Position numbers and translations under genes: made by a program | In this document: piece after piece, positions 41,001-48,606 of the stretch | Layout: each line of letters starts with the position of its first letter | How positions within the stretch are numbered: position 1 is the first letter of the stretch | The notes under the pieces: generated by a model | Databases searched by the model: none | Told to the model about the DNA's origin: nothing | The model's input: only the letters and a program-made list of their open reading frames with translations | Assembly: GCA_022641835.1 (NCBI GenBank) | Contig: CP048717.1 | Coordinates: 992,001-1,056,000, forward strand | Length of the DNA stretch: 64,000 nucleotides | Direction: 5' to 3' | DNA from: Petasospora fabianii | Taxonomy: Eukaryota > Ascomycota > Saccharomycetes > Phaffomycetales > Wickerhamomycetaceae

Positions 41001-41514
41001 CCCGTCTCCAGCTATTGATCTCTTTGATTTGATTGAATTGAAGAAGGACATGTCTGAGTTTGAGTGCAAATCCATCATCAAGCAAAGTATTAGTGCCATT
41101 AACCATCTTCACAACAATGGTGTTGTTCACAGGGACATCAAGGATGAGAATCTTATTATTGATTCTAAAGGTGTCATCAAGCTTATTGACTTTGGATCTG
41201 CCGCATATACTAAACAGGGTCCATTTGATGTCTTTGTTGGAACGTTAGATTATGCTGCTCCAGAGGTGTTAAATGGTCAATCCTATGAAGGTATGCCACA
41301 GGATGTATGGTCCTTGGGTATTCTGCTTTACACTTTGGTTTATAAAGAGAATCCCTTCTATAATGTTGATGAGATCATGGAGGGTGAGTTGAGGATTCCA
41401 TTTGTGACGAGTCAAGGTTGTATTGACTTGATTCAAAAGATCTTACAGAGAGACATTAAGAAGAGACCAACGATGAGGGAGATTGTACAAGATGAATGGT
41501 TGAACAGCGTTTGA
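38023..41514 (+). CDS. PSK1: PAS-domain serine/threonine kinase
   Basis: A 1,163-residue PAS kinase, equivalent to S. cerevisiae Psk1/Psk2. A serine-rich N-terminus is followed by PAS-type segments at about 405-525 and 620-730. The kinase domain runs from about 900 to 1160: glycine loop MGQGAYGRVV, lysine in VVIKLIIKERI, HRDIKDEN near 1035, DFGSAA and YAAPEVL. All catalytic residues are present. In yeast these kinases sense glucose and cell-integrity signals and phosphorylate UDP-glucose pyrophosphorylase (Ugp1), translation factors and Ssd1-Pbp1 pathway proteins, steering sugar from glycogen to cell-wall glucan. A single copy is seen here, so it may stand for both yeast paralogues. Confidence 0.95.
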   Translation: MPYACPINGKGAALNISNSPSRAGSISPQPTNTELPEQTSSLGGVNGHCITSKSNPVPSLTINRPAKSNNETKAANQLSSATGPTVLAPNPFKGGAKMFDMYNDEDESPSVPPRAASVSPSRRPQSQPSTSPLRRSNSRKKAAIGGGISKLSLNLDEILKFPKESTHAYSYAHLSPNSLAVRLSILKRSLEILVDRPDLINGSGKGLQESTPLNLDIESFITQMQTEKTQEATPSSPSISKINIRSNASSAALAALFNNGMPQSPAPSHQASPIGSPVSTSFNTGTDHSAGMSLQSLIDLLQDDKLSDDKTSRQTLARNLHDLSLSTAVKEVDPESQLKTRLLYALATPFYEPIVQTPIISLNKGASTLALSSLNEQAAMASTSGISTASTGNNGNRIFHNISQKNISPQAVFTCELNDPWNLKAANDLACLIFGVSRKSLRRLTLLDLISPDSRDFVLNRLISNSISKSDIIFSGEIIAIAKSGNKLTWASLWAKKKGSLIICMFDQIPCDSVDLIVKMDDSLTIESYKTISGNNFFGQLATIKELDGLVTNISGTLNMKREENSSMIPRTILDSQTINDQRYFTLKKSGYKIPCAITSKVIDEDQAKVKMKIHTLPYIAGVFIISSSDYKLLSFNQSISKNLFGLGEKQLLNKSIDTIVPNFTRIMKFVLAHVQNLKVIPGLVLPEHFFRQMDAAVEGKGEQGFLKSIGINGRHADGSTIKIDVQLRCSNVDTLVLWITHSRTVYGSKLNPRVGFKEDTKAEDGKKSAVDDHFQTDDEAEEEAGDSVPSQLSILNENEIQSVSRSSSMRSTARSSTTVTSSSNVSSAKPSDVDIQALASLPDSETPSTDVVNEYKPLDKDVDEDQLLQQENAAIERTKSISSRYPKTIGLKRREKSIREFNVLKKMGQGAYGRVVLAENKEDPLYKVVIKLIIKERILVDTWVRDRKLGTIPSEIQIMATLNKNPHPNIMRLIDFFEDEDYYYIETPPHGFPSPAIDLFDLIELKKDMSEFECKSIIKQSISAINHLHNNGVVHRDIKDENLIIDSKGVIKLIDFGSAAYTKQGPFDVFVGTLDYAAPEVLNGQSYEGMPQDVWSLGILLYTLVYKENPFYNVDEIMEGELRIPFVTSQGCIDLIQKILQRDIKKRPTMREIVQDEWLNSV

Positions 41515-41814
41515 GCTGAACCAAAATGTAACATTGAGGTGTGTGAATCCTTGAGTGATTGCACAAGTCACTGATACATCTTGAAGAAATAATGAATTGA
41601 TGAATTGTAATATATTATGTTGCCGTAGTCAGACTCATATATTATGACAACGTAACTACAGCTAGTTGTCAATGAATATTATAGGTAAGTAGTTGTCGTA
41701 TACAAACATTAAGAGCAGAAACAGAAAAAAATAGTAATAAACATTAATACGAATAAATTCGACATTGAAAACAAACCATTCATGGACTCCATCCCTGCAA
41801 AACATCGTAATCCC
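41515..41814. other. Convergent spacer of PAS kinase and the Sel1 gene
   Basis: A 300-bp AT-rich 3' spacer. Nothing recognised beyond likely polyadenylation signals. Confidence 0.4.
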
Positions 41815-43374
41815 TCATCTTTGCTCCCTCATCTGTTTGAGTCTTTGGATACTCTTATCATGACCTTGTGTAGCAGCTCTTAGATAGTACTTCTTAGCCA
41901 TTGCCAAATCCTTATCACAACCAAGACCAACTTCATAATAGTATCCTAAGGCATATTCAGCCTTGACGAATCCAGTTTGAGCAGATTTTGTAGCCCATAG
42001 AAAAGCCTCACGGTCATTTGGGGCCAATATCCCCTTGGCACCAGTGAGATACCAACCACTTAATGCCATTTCAGCAGCAGCATGACCTTGTCTAGCAGCA
42101 CGAGAATACCAACCAATAGATTTCTTAGCATCTATTGGACACCCAAGTTTACCATACTCATAACACCAACCAAGTTTGAATTGTGAAGCTGGGAACAAGT
42201 TTCTTGATGCTTCTTTGTAATAATGTAATGCCTTAATCTCATCTTGATGATAACCTAATGTATCTAGTTCTCTCAAGAATGCATTATCTGAAGAGTTATT
42301 ACCTAATGCCAAGTCCCTTTCAAACACTTTTGCTAGTTCGAACAAGGCATGAGGATTCTCCCTTGAGGCATGTTTGGATGCTTCCATTAACCAATACATC
42401 ATTCTCTGTGCTGATCTTGGGGCAATAGGTGTTCCTCTTGAATGAATCATACCAAGACGGAACATTGCAGGAACACAACCTGCTCTTGCAGCTCTTTCAA
42501 AGCAATCGAGAGACTTTGCATCATCAACTGAGGTTCCGACACCAAGTTCATATGATACACCAAGTCTGTATAGGGCCATCGAGTGTCCCTGAGACCCTGC
42601 TTTGGCGTATAGATCACGAGCCTTGTCATAGTTTTTCTCTAAGAGGTCTTTCTTCGGGACTGTAATCATTGGGGCATGTGAATAGAGACTTGCTAATGTG
42701 AACTGTGCCTCTGGATCTTTTGTATCGGTGACGATCTTCTTGAGAAGTTTAATGGCTTGCTTTACAAAAGTGTGTTGGTTCTTCTTGACTTCAGATGATG
42801 TGAGCATATGATCCCATTCAGTACCAGCGAGGTCGTATCGGAGGAGGTAAGCATCTTGAGAACACACTTCAAGCAGCGACTTGACAAAGGCAAGTTGAAG
42901 AGATGGGGTGAAAGTCTGGTCTCTCAGGGCACGCTCACGGGTGGAAATGAAACTGTTATGTACTTGTTCAAGGGGACTGAGTACTTGTTGTGTGGATGGT
43001 ATCTTTTGGTTTGTGCTTGTTATGGAACCATTTCTTGGATGGGTTTCATCAAGTGAACTTTGGAAAGACAATGAGCTCCCCATGGCATGTGAGTTCTGAG
43101 CGATGGTATTAATAGAGTTGGTGGGTGTTTGAATATGAGTGTTTTGAAGACGAGTAGTGATACTATCAGTTGAAGTATTGGTATGAGGGGTCTGATACAC
43201 TGGGTATGGAGCCATAGGATATGGACGATTGCTATCTGTAGATGATAGTGCTTGACTCTGGGTGTTGGTGTTTGTAGAGGAAAGAGGATGACCAGTAGGA
43301 GGAGCACTAACGTACTGAGACGGACGTTCCATGATTGGATACGGTGTATTCTTGTTGTTTTGTGAGTTCATCAT
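41815..43374 (-). CDS. Sel1-repeat protein of the Skt5/Chs4-Ack1 group
   Basis: A 519-residue protein. The first about 140 residues are Ser/Thr/Asn/Pro-rich and disordered. From about 150 to 515 come helical Sel1-like repeats, with signatures such as AQFTLASLYSH, ALYRLGVSYELG, AMFRLGMIHSRG, SQFKLGWCYEYG, AEMALSGWYLTG and AEYALGYYYEVG. This is the layout of Skt5/Chs4, Shc1 and Ack1, which recruit or activate chitin synthase III or act in the cell-integrity pathway. It ends KQMREQR, without the CaaX box of Skt5, so it would not be farnesylated; this points rather to an Ack1-like role. Probably cytosolic or at bud-neck sites; inferred. Confidence 0.85.
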   Translation of the reverse strand: MMNSQNNKNTPYPIMERPSQYVSAPPTGHPLSSTNTNTQSQALSSTDSNRPYPMAPYPVYQTPHTNTSTDSITTRLQNTHIQTPTNSINTIAQNSHAMGSSLSFQSSLDETHPRNGSITSTNQKIPSTQQVLSPLEQVHNSFISTRERALRDQTFTPSLQLAFVKSLLEVCSQDAYLLRYDLAGTEWDHMLTSSEVKKNQHTFVKQAIKLLKKIVTDTKDPEAQFTLASLYSHAPMITVPKKDLLEKNYDKARDLYAKAGSQGHSMALYRLGVSYELGVGTSVDDAKSLDCFERAARAGCVPAMFRLGMIHSRGTPIAPRSAQRMMYWLMEASKHASRENPHALFELAKVFERDLALGNNSSDNAFLRELDTLGYHQDEIKALHYYKEASRNLFPASQFKLGWCYEYGKLGCPIDAKKSIGWYSRAARQGHAAAEMALSGWYLTGAKGILAPNDREAFLWATKSAQTGFVKAEYALGYYYEVGLGCDKDLAMAKKYYLRAATQGHDKSIQRLKQMREQR

Positions 43375-43834
43375 TCCTATTGAAGAGGTGAGGAAAGGAC
43401 GGGGAGTAATATGTGGCTGTGCGTAGATGATAGATATTCAGATGGCCTGTGTGTAGACTTGTAATCAGACCCAAGTCTCTTGGAAGATAGACAACAATAG
43501 ATAGAACCAAAAACAGTCTAAGAAGTTAAACGCGTCACTTGGCCCCAGAAACTCGAGAAACTCCACATTAAAACGGTTTTACTGCGCGTGAGCCGGTAAG
43601 AAACACGGTAGGGCCACTCCACATATACACTTTCTCCGCTGATCTTTATGTCTTTGAGGGTTCTCCTTCTTATCTTCTTGGATTGTCGAAGGTAAGAGTT
43701 CTTCACTTTTCTCTTTGTGTTAGGTCATAGTTCTTTGCTTGTTCTCGGTGGTCTGTTTATCTTCTTGGTATGGTTGTGTGGAGTTAACTACAGACGCGTA
43801 ATATACCCAAGACATATATATAGACAGACAACTC
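43375..43834. other. Spacer between the Sel1 gene and SNF6
   Basis: A 460-bp region acting as promoter of the Sel1 gene. A plus-strand hydrophobic frame at 43717-43905 lacks an ATG and overlaps the SNF6 3' end, so it is not called. ACGCGT lies at about 43529-43536 within AAACGCGTCAC. Confidence 0.4.
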
Positions 43835-44668
43835 TCAACCAATGTTTTGATCTATTTGACTTAAAAAGTCCTGATCATCTAACGTTGGTTGTAATCCAAA
43901 GTTAACATCATCAATCATACTGTCTAATTCCCCCGTAGCGAATCCTTGGTCAAATCCAGCCAGCTGGTCTTGTCCCTGGGTACCATCATCACCTAATTGA
44001 TAATCTCCATTCATAACAATGTCTTCATCTGATGCCTTGTTTAGTGCTAATGAATTGGCATTATCAACTTCTTCTCTTTTCTTCTTAAGATCTTCCCAGT
44101 AGTTGGCTGGTGCTTCGGAATTATCCGTTCGTAGTGATGGGATTGACTTTGTTTCATATGGTTCTGTGATAATCCTAGTTTTGAACCTCTCTGTGAACTT
44201 GGTAGATATTTCATCCGTGTTTAATGGTGTCTTGTCAACATAGGCATCAGACATGGATTCGACATGTTCTAGCAAGAACTTCGAATCACCAAATTTGTCC
44301 AACACAGAATCTTTATCCTTAGTCAACTCTTCAATGTCCTTCTTTAACATCTCCACCTTTTGTTTCATCAAGCTAATGTTACCAAAATATAATTCATCAT
44401 GGATTTCACTAACATCTGTCTTGGTCGTTTGCACAGTGGAGAAGGGCACAGGCTTAACAAGATTATCCAATGGAATCCATTTCTCAGTCAAATTCTCAAT
44501 GAGCTCTTGGTTTAAAACAAATCTATGTGTAGCTGCAGAACGGAATGACATGATATCAGCTTCATCGTGCATGTTTCCAATCTCATCTTGTGTCTGTTGT
44601 GTATGGTGTTGTTGCTGTGCTTGTTGTTGGACACGTTGACGACGTCTCGCTGTTTGTGGTTTGACCAT
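43835..44668 (-). CDS. SNF6: SWI/SNF chromatin-remodelling subunit Snf6
   Basis: A 277-residue protein with a basic, glutamine-rich N-terminus. The segment HDEADIMSFRSAATHRF parallels S. cerevisiae Snf6 HDESDTISFRSNLLKNF, and SEAPANYWEDLKKKREEV parallels REAPADYWTHAYRDVL. A heptad region near 95-125 and an acidic C-terminus (MIDDVNFG, LDDQDFLSQID) also fit. Yeast Snf6 has 332 residues. It is a subunit of the SWI/SNF remodeller and contributes to contact with activators. The gene is divergent from LYS5, with 274 bp between them holding a Rap1-like element. Identification rests on two short conserved blocks plus architecture. Confidence 0.85.
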   Translation of the reverse strand: MVKPQTARRRQRVQQQAQQQHHTQQTQDEIGNMHDEADIMSFRSAATHRFVLNQELIENLTEKWIPLDNLVKPVPFSTVQTTKTDVSEIHDELYFGNISLMKQKVEMLKKDIEELTKDKDSVLDKFGDSKFLLEHVESMSDAYVDKTPLNTDEISTKFTERFKTRIITEPYETKSIPSLRTDNSEAPANYWEDLKKKREEVDNANSLALNKASDEDIVMNGDYQLGDDGTQGQDQLAGFDQGFATGELDSMIDDVNFGLQPTLDDQDFLSQIDQNIG

Positions 44669-44812
44669 TGTGGACTAGATCTTGTATAATAGAATAATGT
44701 CCCAGACTCTGTCTCTTACTGTCTCTTAGTTGTCTTTGATTAACTGATTAGTTCACTGTTCACTGTTTATTGTCTAAGTTTATTTAATTTAATTTTGACT
44801 TTTTTAATAAGT

Positions 44813-44827
44813 GAGATGTCCGGGTGT
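44813..44827 (+). promoter_or_regulatory. Rap1-like site between SNF6 and LYS5
   Basis: GAGATGTCCGGGTGT matches the reverse form of the yeast Rap1 consensus with one mismatch. The same 14-15-mer recurs at 18346-18360 and, with one change, at 63876-63890. Factor identity is inferred. Confidence 0.4.
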
Positions 44828-44942
44828 TTTATTTTATATTTTTATATTTTATTTTATATCTCTGGGGTAATGAGTCTCCGGTAGTTATATTGTTATTTCT
44901 TTTAATCTGTCACTTCTATGCTTTAGTATTATCGATCTAACT

Positions 44943-45840
44943 ATGAATAATGATACAGTGAAGGCAATTGTGCAAAAAGAACCGGAAAGATTGGTTGTAT
45001 TCTATGTTAAAATCGGTGATCTATGGGATGATGACTATAAGGTATGATATACCTCCATTACTTTTCCACATATGTGATACTAATCACAGAGGACAGTTCG
45101 AAACTGCACTACGACTTCTTCCCTTTGAATCTCAGACTCGAATAATCTCTAAAAAGTTCTCGAAAGATGCACAAACTGCATTGGCTAATCAACTGCTACA
45201 ACGATACATCTGTTGCTGCTTAACAGGGAAGACCATAAGGGATCTACAATTCACAACAAATGAGTATGGTAAACCACGACTTGTTGAGTCAGATGTCGCA
45301 TTTAGTATGAGTAATCAGAGAGGATACACATCGATGGTTGTTTCCTTGATTGGCATCGAAGTTGGAGTTGATCTTGCTAGTACTGATGATGTCAATCAAT
45401 TTGGAGATGATGATTACATAAAACACTTTCAGGGTATATTTCACCCAAAAGAGTTCGAATATTTGGAATCTATAAAGGATGAAAGAACTAGAAGAGATGT
45501 GTTTACACATTTTTGGGCTTTGAAAGAGAGTTATACCAAGTTATTAGGTGTGGGATTGAATGGGGATCTGACGTCTTACTGGTTCTCTAATGTTGAGCCG
45601 TTATACTATACTGAACAAGCTGATGAGAACTCTGAAGGACTAATTATCCACTCAAGAATCAAATGGGATAATCAAATATCACTAAGAGTCTTCGATAACC
45701 TCGAAAAGACTTCAATATTCTCTACAATGATTGATAACCAAGTCGTTGTGTCTATATGTCAAGATGCACCAACACATGATACATCTCCGTTATTGATAGA
45801 AGTTCCTCTAAAGACTATAATGGACTTCTTCCAGCAATAA
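44943..45840 (+). CDS. LYS5: 4'-phosphopantetheinyl transferase Lys5, spliced
   Basis: Exons 44943-45041 and 45097-45840 give 280 residues. The intron (55 nt) has GTATGA, branch point TACTAAT (45078-45084) and CAG at 45094-45096. The nearer CAG at 45087-45089 is only 6 nt from the branch A and would shift the frame. The joined protein starts MNNDTVKAIVQKEPERLVVF and reads DDDYKFETALRLLP across the junction, like yeast Lys5 DEFTFEALMRTLP. Motifs GVDLAS and FWALKESYTKLLG are the Mg/CoA site of the Sfp-type family. Lys5 loads phosphopantetheine on aminoadipate reductase Lys2 in lysine synthesis. Without splicing the second-exon frame has no ATG at a conserved position. Confidence 0.93.
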
Positions 45841-46026
45841 TCTTAACAGATAATAGACTCATTATGGTATATATAATGTATAATAGGTATTAAAACTCCA
45901 CTGCCATTACCGTACGGGTCTTCGAGGCTCATCGCGCACACTATAAGGTGGACAAATGCCCCTCGAACAATTAACAGGACCATTCTGTTTACTAATCCAT
46001 CTTAAACCATTCAACTGAACTAATAG

Positions 46027-46956
46027 ATGAGCGATTCGAAGCCTCTATCACATGTTATTGGAGGTTTCTTCGGGGGTCTTGCGTCTTCAGTGACGTTACA
46101 ACCGTTTGACCTCTTAAAGACTCGAGTACAGCAGCAACACTCAGGAACTGTTCTCGGTACTATAAGATCATTAAAGAGTTATAAAGAGTTATGGAGAGGT
46201 ACACTACCCAGTGCATTGAGAACATCTGTTGGATCAGCGATGTATCTCTCATCGCTTCATGTGTTTAGATCTCTCCTGGCAAACACACATGCATCACAGC
46301 AATCTACAAAGGGAACATCGTCATTGCTACCGAAGTTAAGTATGGTTGAGAATCTTGTTACGGGAGCTGTTACAAGAGGAACTGTTGGGTTCTTAACTAT
46401 GCCAATCACTGTGCTAAAAGTCCGCTTTGAATCAACAATGTATCATTACACTTCCCTCTCTGGTGGAATCAAGTCGATATGGCAAACAGAGGGATTGAAT
46501 GGATTCTTTAGAGGTTTCACAGCTACATGTATCCGTGATGCACCATATGCTGGACTCTATGTATTGTTCTATGAACAATGTAAAGTGATGCTTCCCAATT
46601 TACTCCCTACAGATGCCCTAGCTCCTGTTCAACATATCCTTAGTGATGGTAAGACTCCAATAATCCCACAAGAGATCAGTATTACTAAAGCTGCATTAAT
46701 CAATACAACAAGTGCATTTGCAGCTGCATCGATTGCCACTACGATAACTGCACCTTTTGATACTGTAAAGACGAGAATGCAACTTCAACCAAAAGTGTTT
46801 AAGAGTTTTGTTGGTGCATTTGGTCAAATTGTCTCTAAGGAGGGTACTTTAAGGCTGTTTGATGGGTTGTCATTAAGATTGACTAGAAAGGCTTTCAGTG
46901 CAGGAATTGCATGGGGAATCTATGAGGAGATTATAAAGTTTGTTACGAAGCTATGA
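46027..46956 (+). CDS. HEM25: Mitochondrial glycine carrier (SLC25A38 type)
   Basis: A 309-residue mitochondrial carrier with three repeats and their signatures PFDLLKTR, PITVLKVR and PFDTVKTR. The opening HVIGGFFGGLASS, LWRGTLPSALRTSVGSAMYL, FFRGFTATCIRDAPYAGLYV and the end SAGIAWGIYEEIIK follow S. cerevisiae Hem25 (YDL119C, 307 residues). Hem25 brings glycine into the matrix for the first step of haem synthesis; flavin or other amino-acid transport has also been proposed for relatives. It lies 186 bp downstream of LYS5 on the same strand and converges with CDC43. Confidence 0.96.
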   Translation: MSDSKPLSHVIGGFFGGLASSVTLQPFDLLKTRVQQQHSGTVLGTIRSLKSYKELWRGTLPSALRTSVGSAMYLSSLHVFRSLLANTHASQQSTKGTSSLLPKLSMVENLVTGAVTRGTVGFLTMPITVLKVRFESTMYHYTSLSGGIKSIWQTEGLNGFFRGFTATCIRDAPYAGLYVLFYEQCKVMLPNLLPTDALAPVQHILSDGKTPIIPQEISITKAALINTTSAFAAASIATTITAPFDTVKTRMQLQPKVFKSFVGAFGQIVSKEGTLRLFDGLSLRLTRKAFSAGIAWGIYEEIIKFVTKL

Positions 46957-47062
46957 TTTATGGTTCATAAGAGGAGAACTAACACATAACGATACAATAC
47001 TAGGGCCAGATGAAGGATCACACTGTATATATAGTTCCTTGTTCATATAGATACCCACTAGT

Positions 47063-48124
47063 TTATGAGTCAATGAAATTTGTAGCGGATTTTGTGATTA
47101 CAAGCGTTGGATCAAGTTGCTTAAGATTCGGATGACCAATAAGACTTAAAGCACAGAGGGCAAGGAAACTATGGTATGGATCTGGATTATCCTCTTCTGT
47201 CTTTGCAAATCCTCCAACAATGGTATTCTGTGTCATACCAAGAAGGTAATTTGTCAACTGTGGGGCATCAACTATGGATTCCCTTCCGAGTAATGAAAGT
47301 GATCCAGTGACCCAGAAGGAGTAACAAGTATCACCAAACTTATTATCTCTTCCATTATGACCACCTTGATCATTTGCATCACAGAATTCATATTCTAGGA
47401 GTTCCCTGTTGTACTCTGAGTATCCAATTTGTCGATGAGCTAACCAATCAATAGTCTGTTCCCATTCATCTGGTACAATTCTTCCAATTAGATTCAAGGC
47501 TGCGAGACCACAGAATGTATACCCAGCATGACTTTCAGATGATCCTAGCCCACCATCATAAACAGCTGATGCACGGATATAGGACTCACAATTATCAAGA
47601 TCAATGTCATTTGCATCATCTTGATACCTTAGCATTCTTCTTATGGCTAGGGCCATGTAACACTGTCTTAAATCTCCATCACCATATGGCTTACCATCGA
47701 GATCTAATAGTGAAGCAAATGATCCATCTGGTCTCTGACATCGTACCACCCAGTTCATGATCTTCTGTTTATTTAATCTCAGCCAAAATTTATCACTAAG
47801 CATCGCTAGACAACACAATGCTGAGTATGTATTGGCAATTGTGGGTGGATCATATCGATAACCAACAGACTTCTCGGGTAATTCATGTGTAGAACTCCCT
47901 CTAAAGCCTTCACCCGTCGATACCAAATGGCTATAAATGAAATCGATATAATCGGTACGCTCGGTGTCTCTGAATTCATAACCAAGGAGAGATAGTCCAC
48001 CAAGGGAACAGTACACGAGAAGAAGCTTGTTTGAGTCCTCCTTTTGGATATGAGCTGGAAGAAGACCTAGCGTTAAATTGAAATATTTCTTATGTCGTTG
48101 GATCAACAACTCTTCAGTATTCAT
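47063..48124 (-). CDS. CDC43: Geranylgeranyltransferase type I beta subunit
   Basis: A 353-residue prenyltransferase beta subunit with repeated alpha-alpha-barrel elements: VRCQRPDGSFA, YDGGLGSSESHAGYTFCGLAAL, GGHNGRDNKFGDTCYSFWVTGSL and GGFAKTEEDNPDPYHSFLAL. The zinc ligands (Asp and Cys in KFGDTC, His in PYHS) are present. The GFAK and DPYHS forms fit the GGTase-I beta chain Cdc43 (yeast 376 residues) rather than Ram1 or Bet2. With Ram2 it adds geranylgeranyl to CaaL proteins such as Rho1 and Cdc42. Divergent from GPI13 across an E-box-rich promoter. Confidence 0.92.
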   Translation of the reverse strand: MNTEELLIQRHKKYFNLTLGLLPAHIQKEDSNKLLLVYCSLGGLSLLGYEFRDTERTDYIDFIYSHLVSTGEGFRGSSTHELPEKSVGYRYDPPTIANTYSALCCLAMLSDKFWLRLNKQKIMNWVVRCQRPDGSFASLLDLDGKPYGDGDLRQCYMALAIRRMLRYQDDANDIDLDNCESYIRASAVYDGGLGSSESHAGYTFCGLAALNLIGRIVPDEWEQTIDWLAHRQIGYSEYNRELLEYEFCDANDQGGHNGRDNKFGDTCYSFWVTGSLSLLGRESIVDAPQLTNYLLGMTQNTIVGGFAKTEEDNPDPYHSFLALCALSLIGHPNLKQLDPTLVITKSATNFIDS

Positions 48125-48226
48125 ATGGGCAATGTAGAGAGAACTGTGGTGGAGATAGATTAAAGATATACATGATATGTGTCCTTGATGACCGGAAGTG
48201 TTTCTTTAAACGGCTAAGTTGAGAGT

Positions 48227-48314
48227 CACGTGTAAAAGAGTCATATTTCACGTGATACATTACAGATCACGTGCTAAGTCACATGTCTAAGATAATCACA
48301 TGACCACTCACGTG
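48227..48314. promoter_or_regulatory. E-box cluster: four CACGTG and two CACATG
   Basis: CACGTG at 48227-48232, 48249-48254, 48268-48273 and 48309-48314; CACATG at 48280-48285 and 48297-48302. Most are preceded by T (TCACGTG), the Cbf1-favoured form; CACATG is the Ino2-Ino4 core. An ACGCGAAAA at 48323-48331 follows. The block lies in the shared promoter of CDC43 and GPI13, about 100-190 bp upstream of CDC43 and 290-380 bp upstream of GPI13. Confidence 0.7.
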
Positions 48315-48606
48315 ACTTTCATACGCGAAAAAGAAACTGTTATTTTGATCCTCGGCAGGTTCTCGGAGGCACGGTAATTAAGGCTATTGAGGTCTAATCG
48401 TATAAGCTTTTTACCTTTTCAGGCGATCTATTGGACACAGAGATTGTGAACTCACTGCCTGCGAAGACCCTTTTCTTTCTCGAATCGTCATTGTAATCGG
48501 TCCCCTCTTTTTCCCTTTAGCACATTGATCACTGGCTTTCATCAACCCCACCACTAACCGACCGACCACCACACACATCTCGTGTCACACACTCTGTGCG
48601 CCCATA

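Noticed and set aside
43717-43905. Small hydrophobic frame that might encode a membrane micropeptide
   Set aside because: No ATG, no acceptable upstream exon (a 32-nt candidate intron lacks a branch point and gives the wrong phase), and it overlaps the SNF6 3' end.
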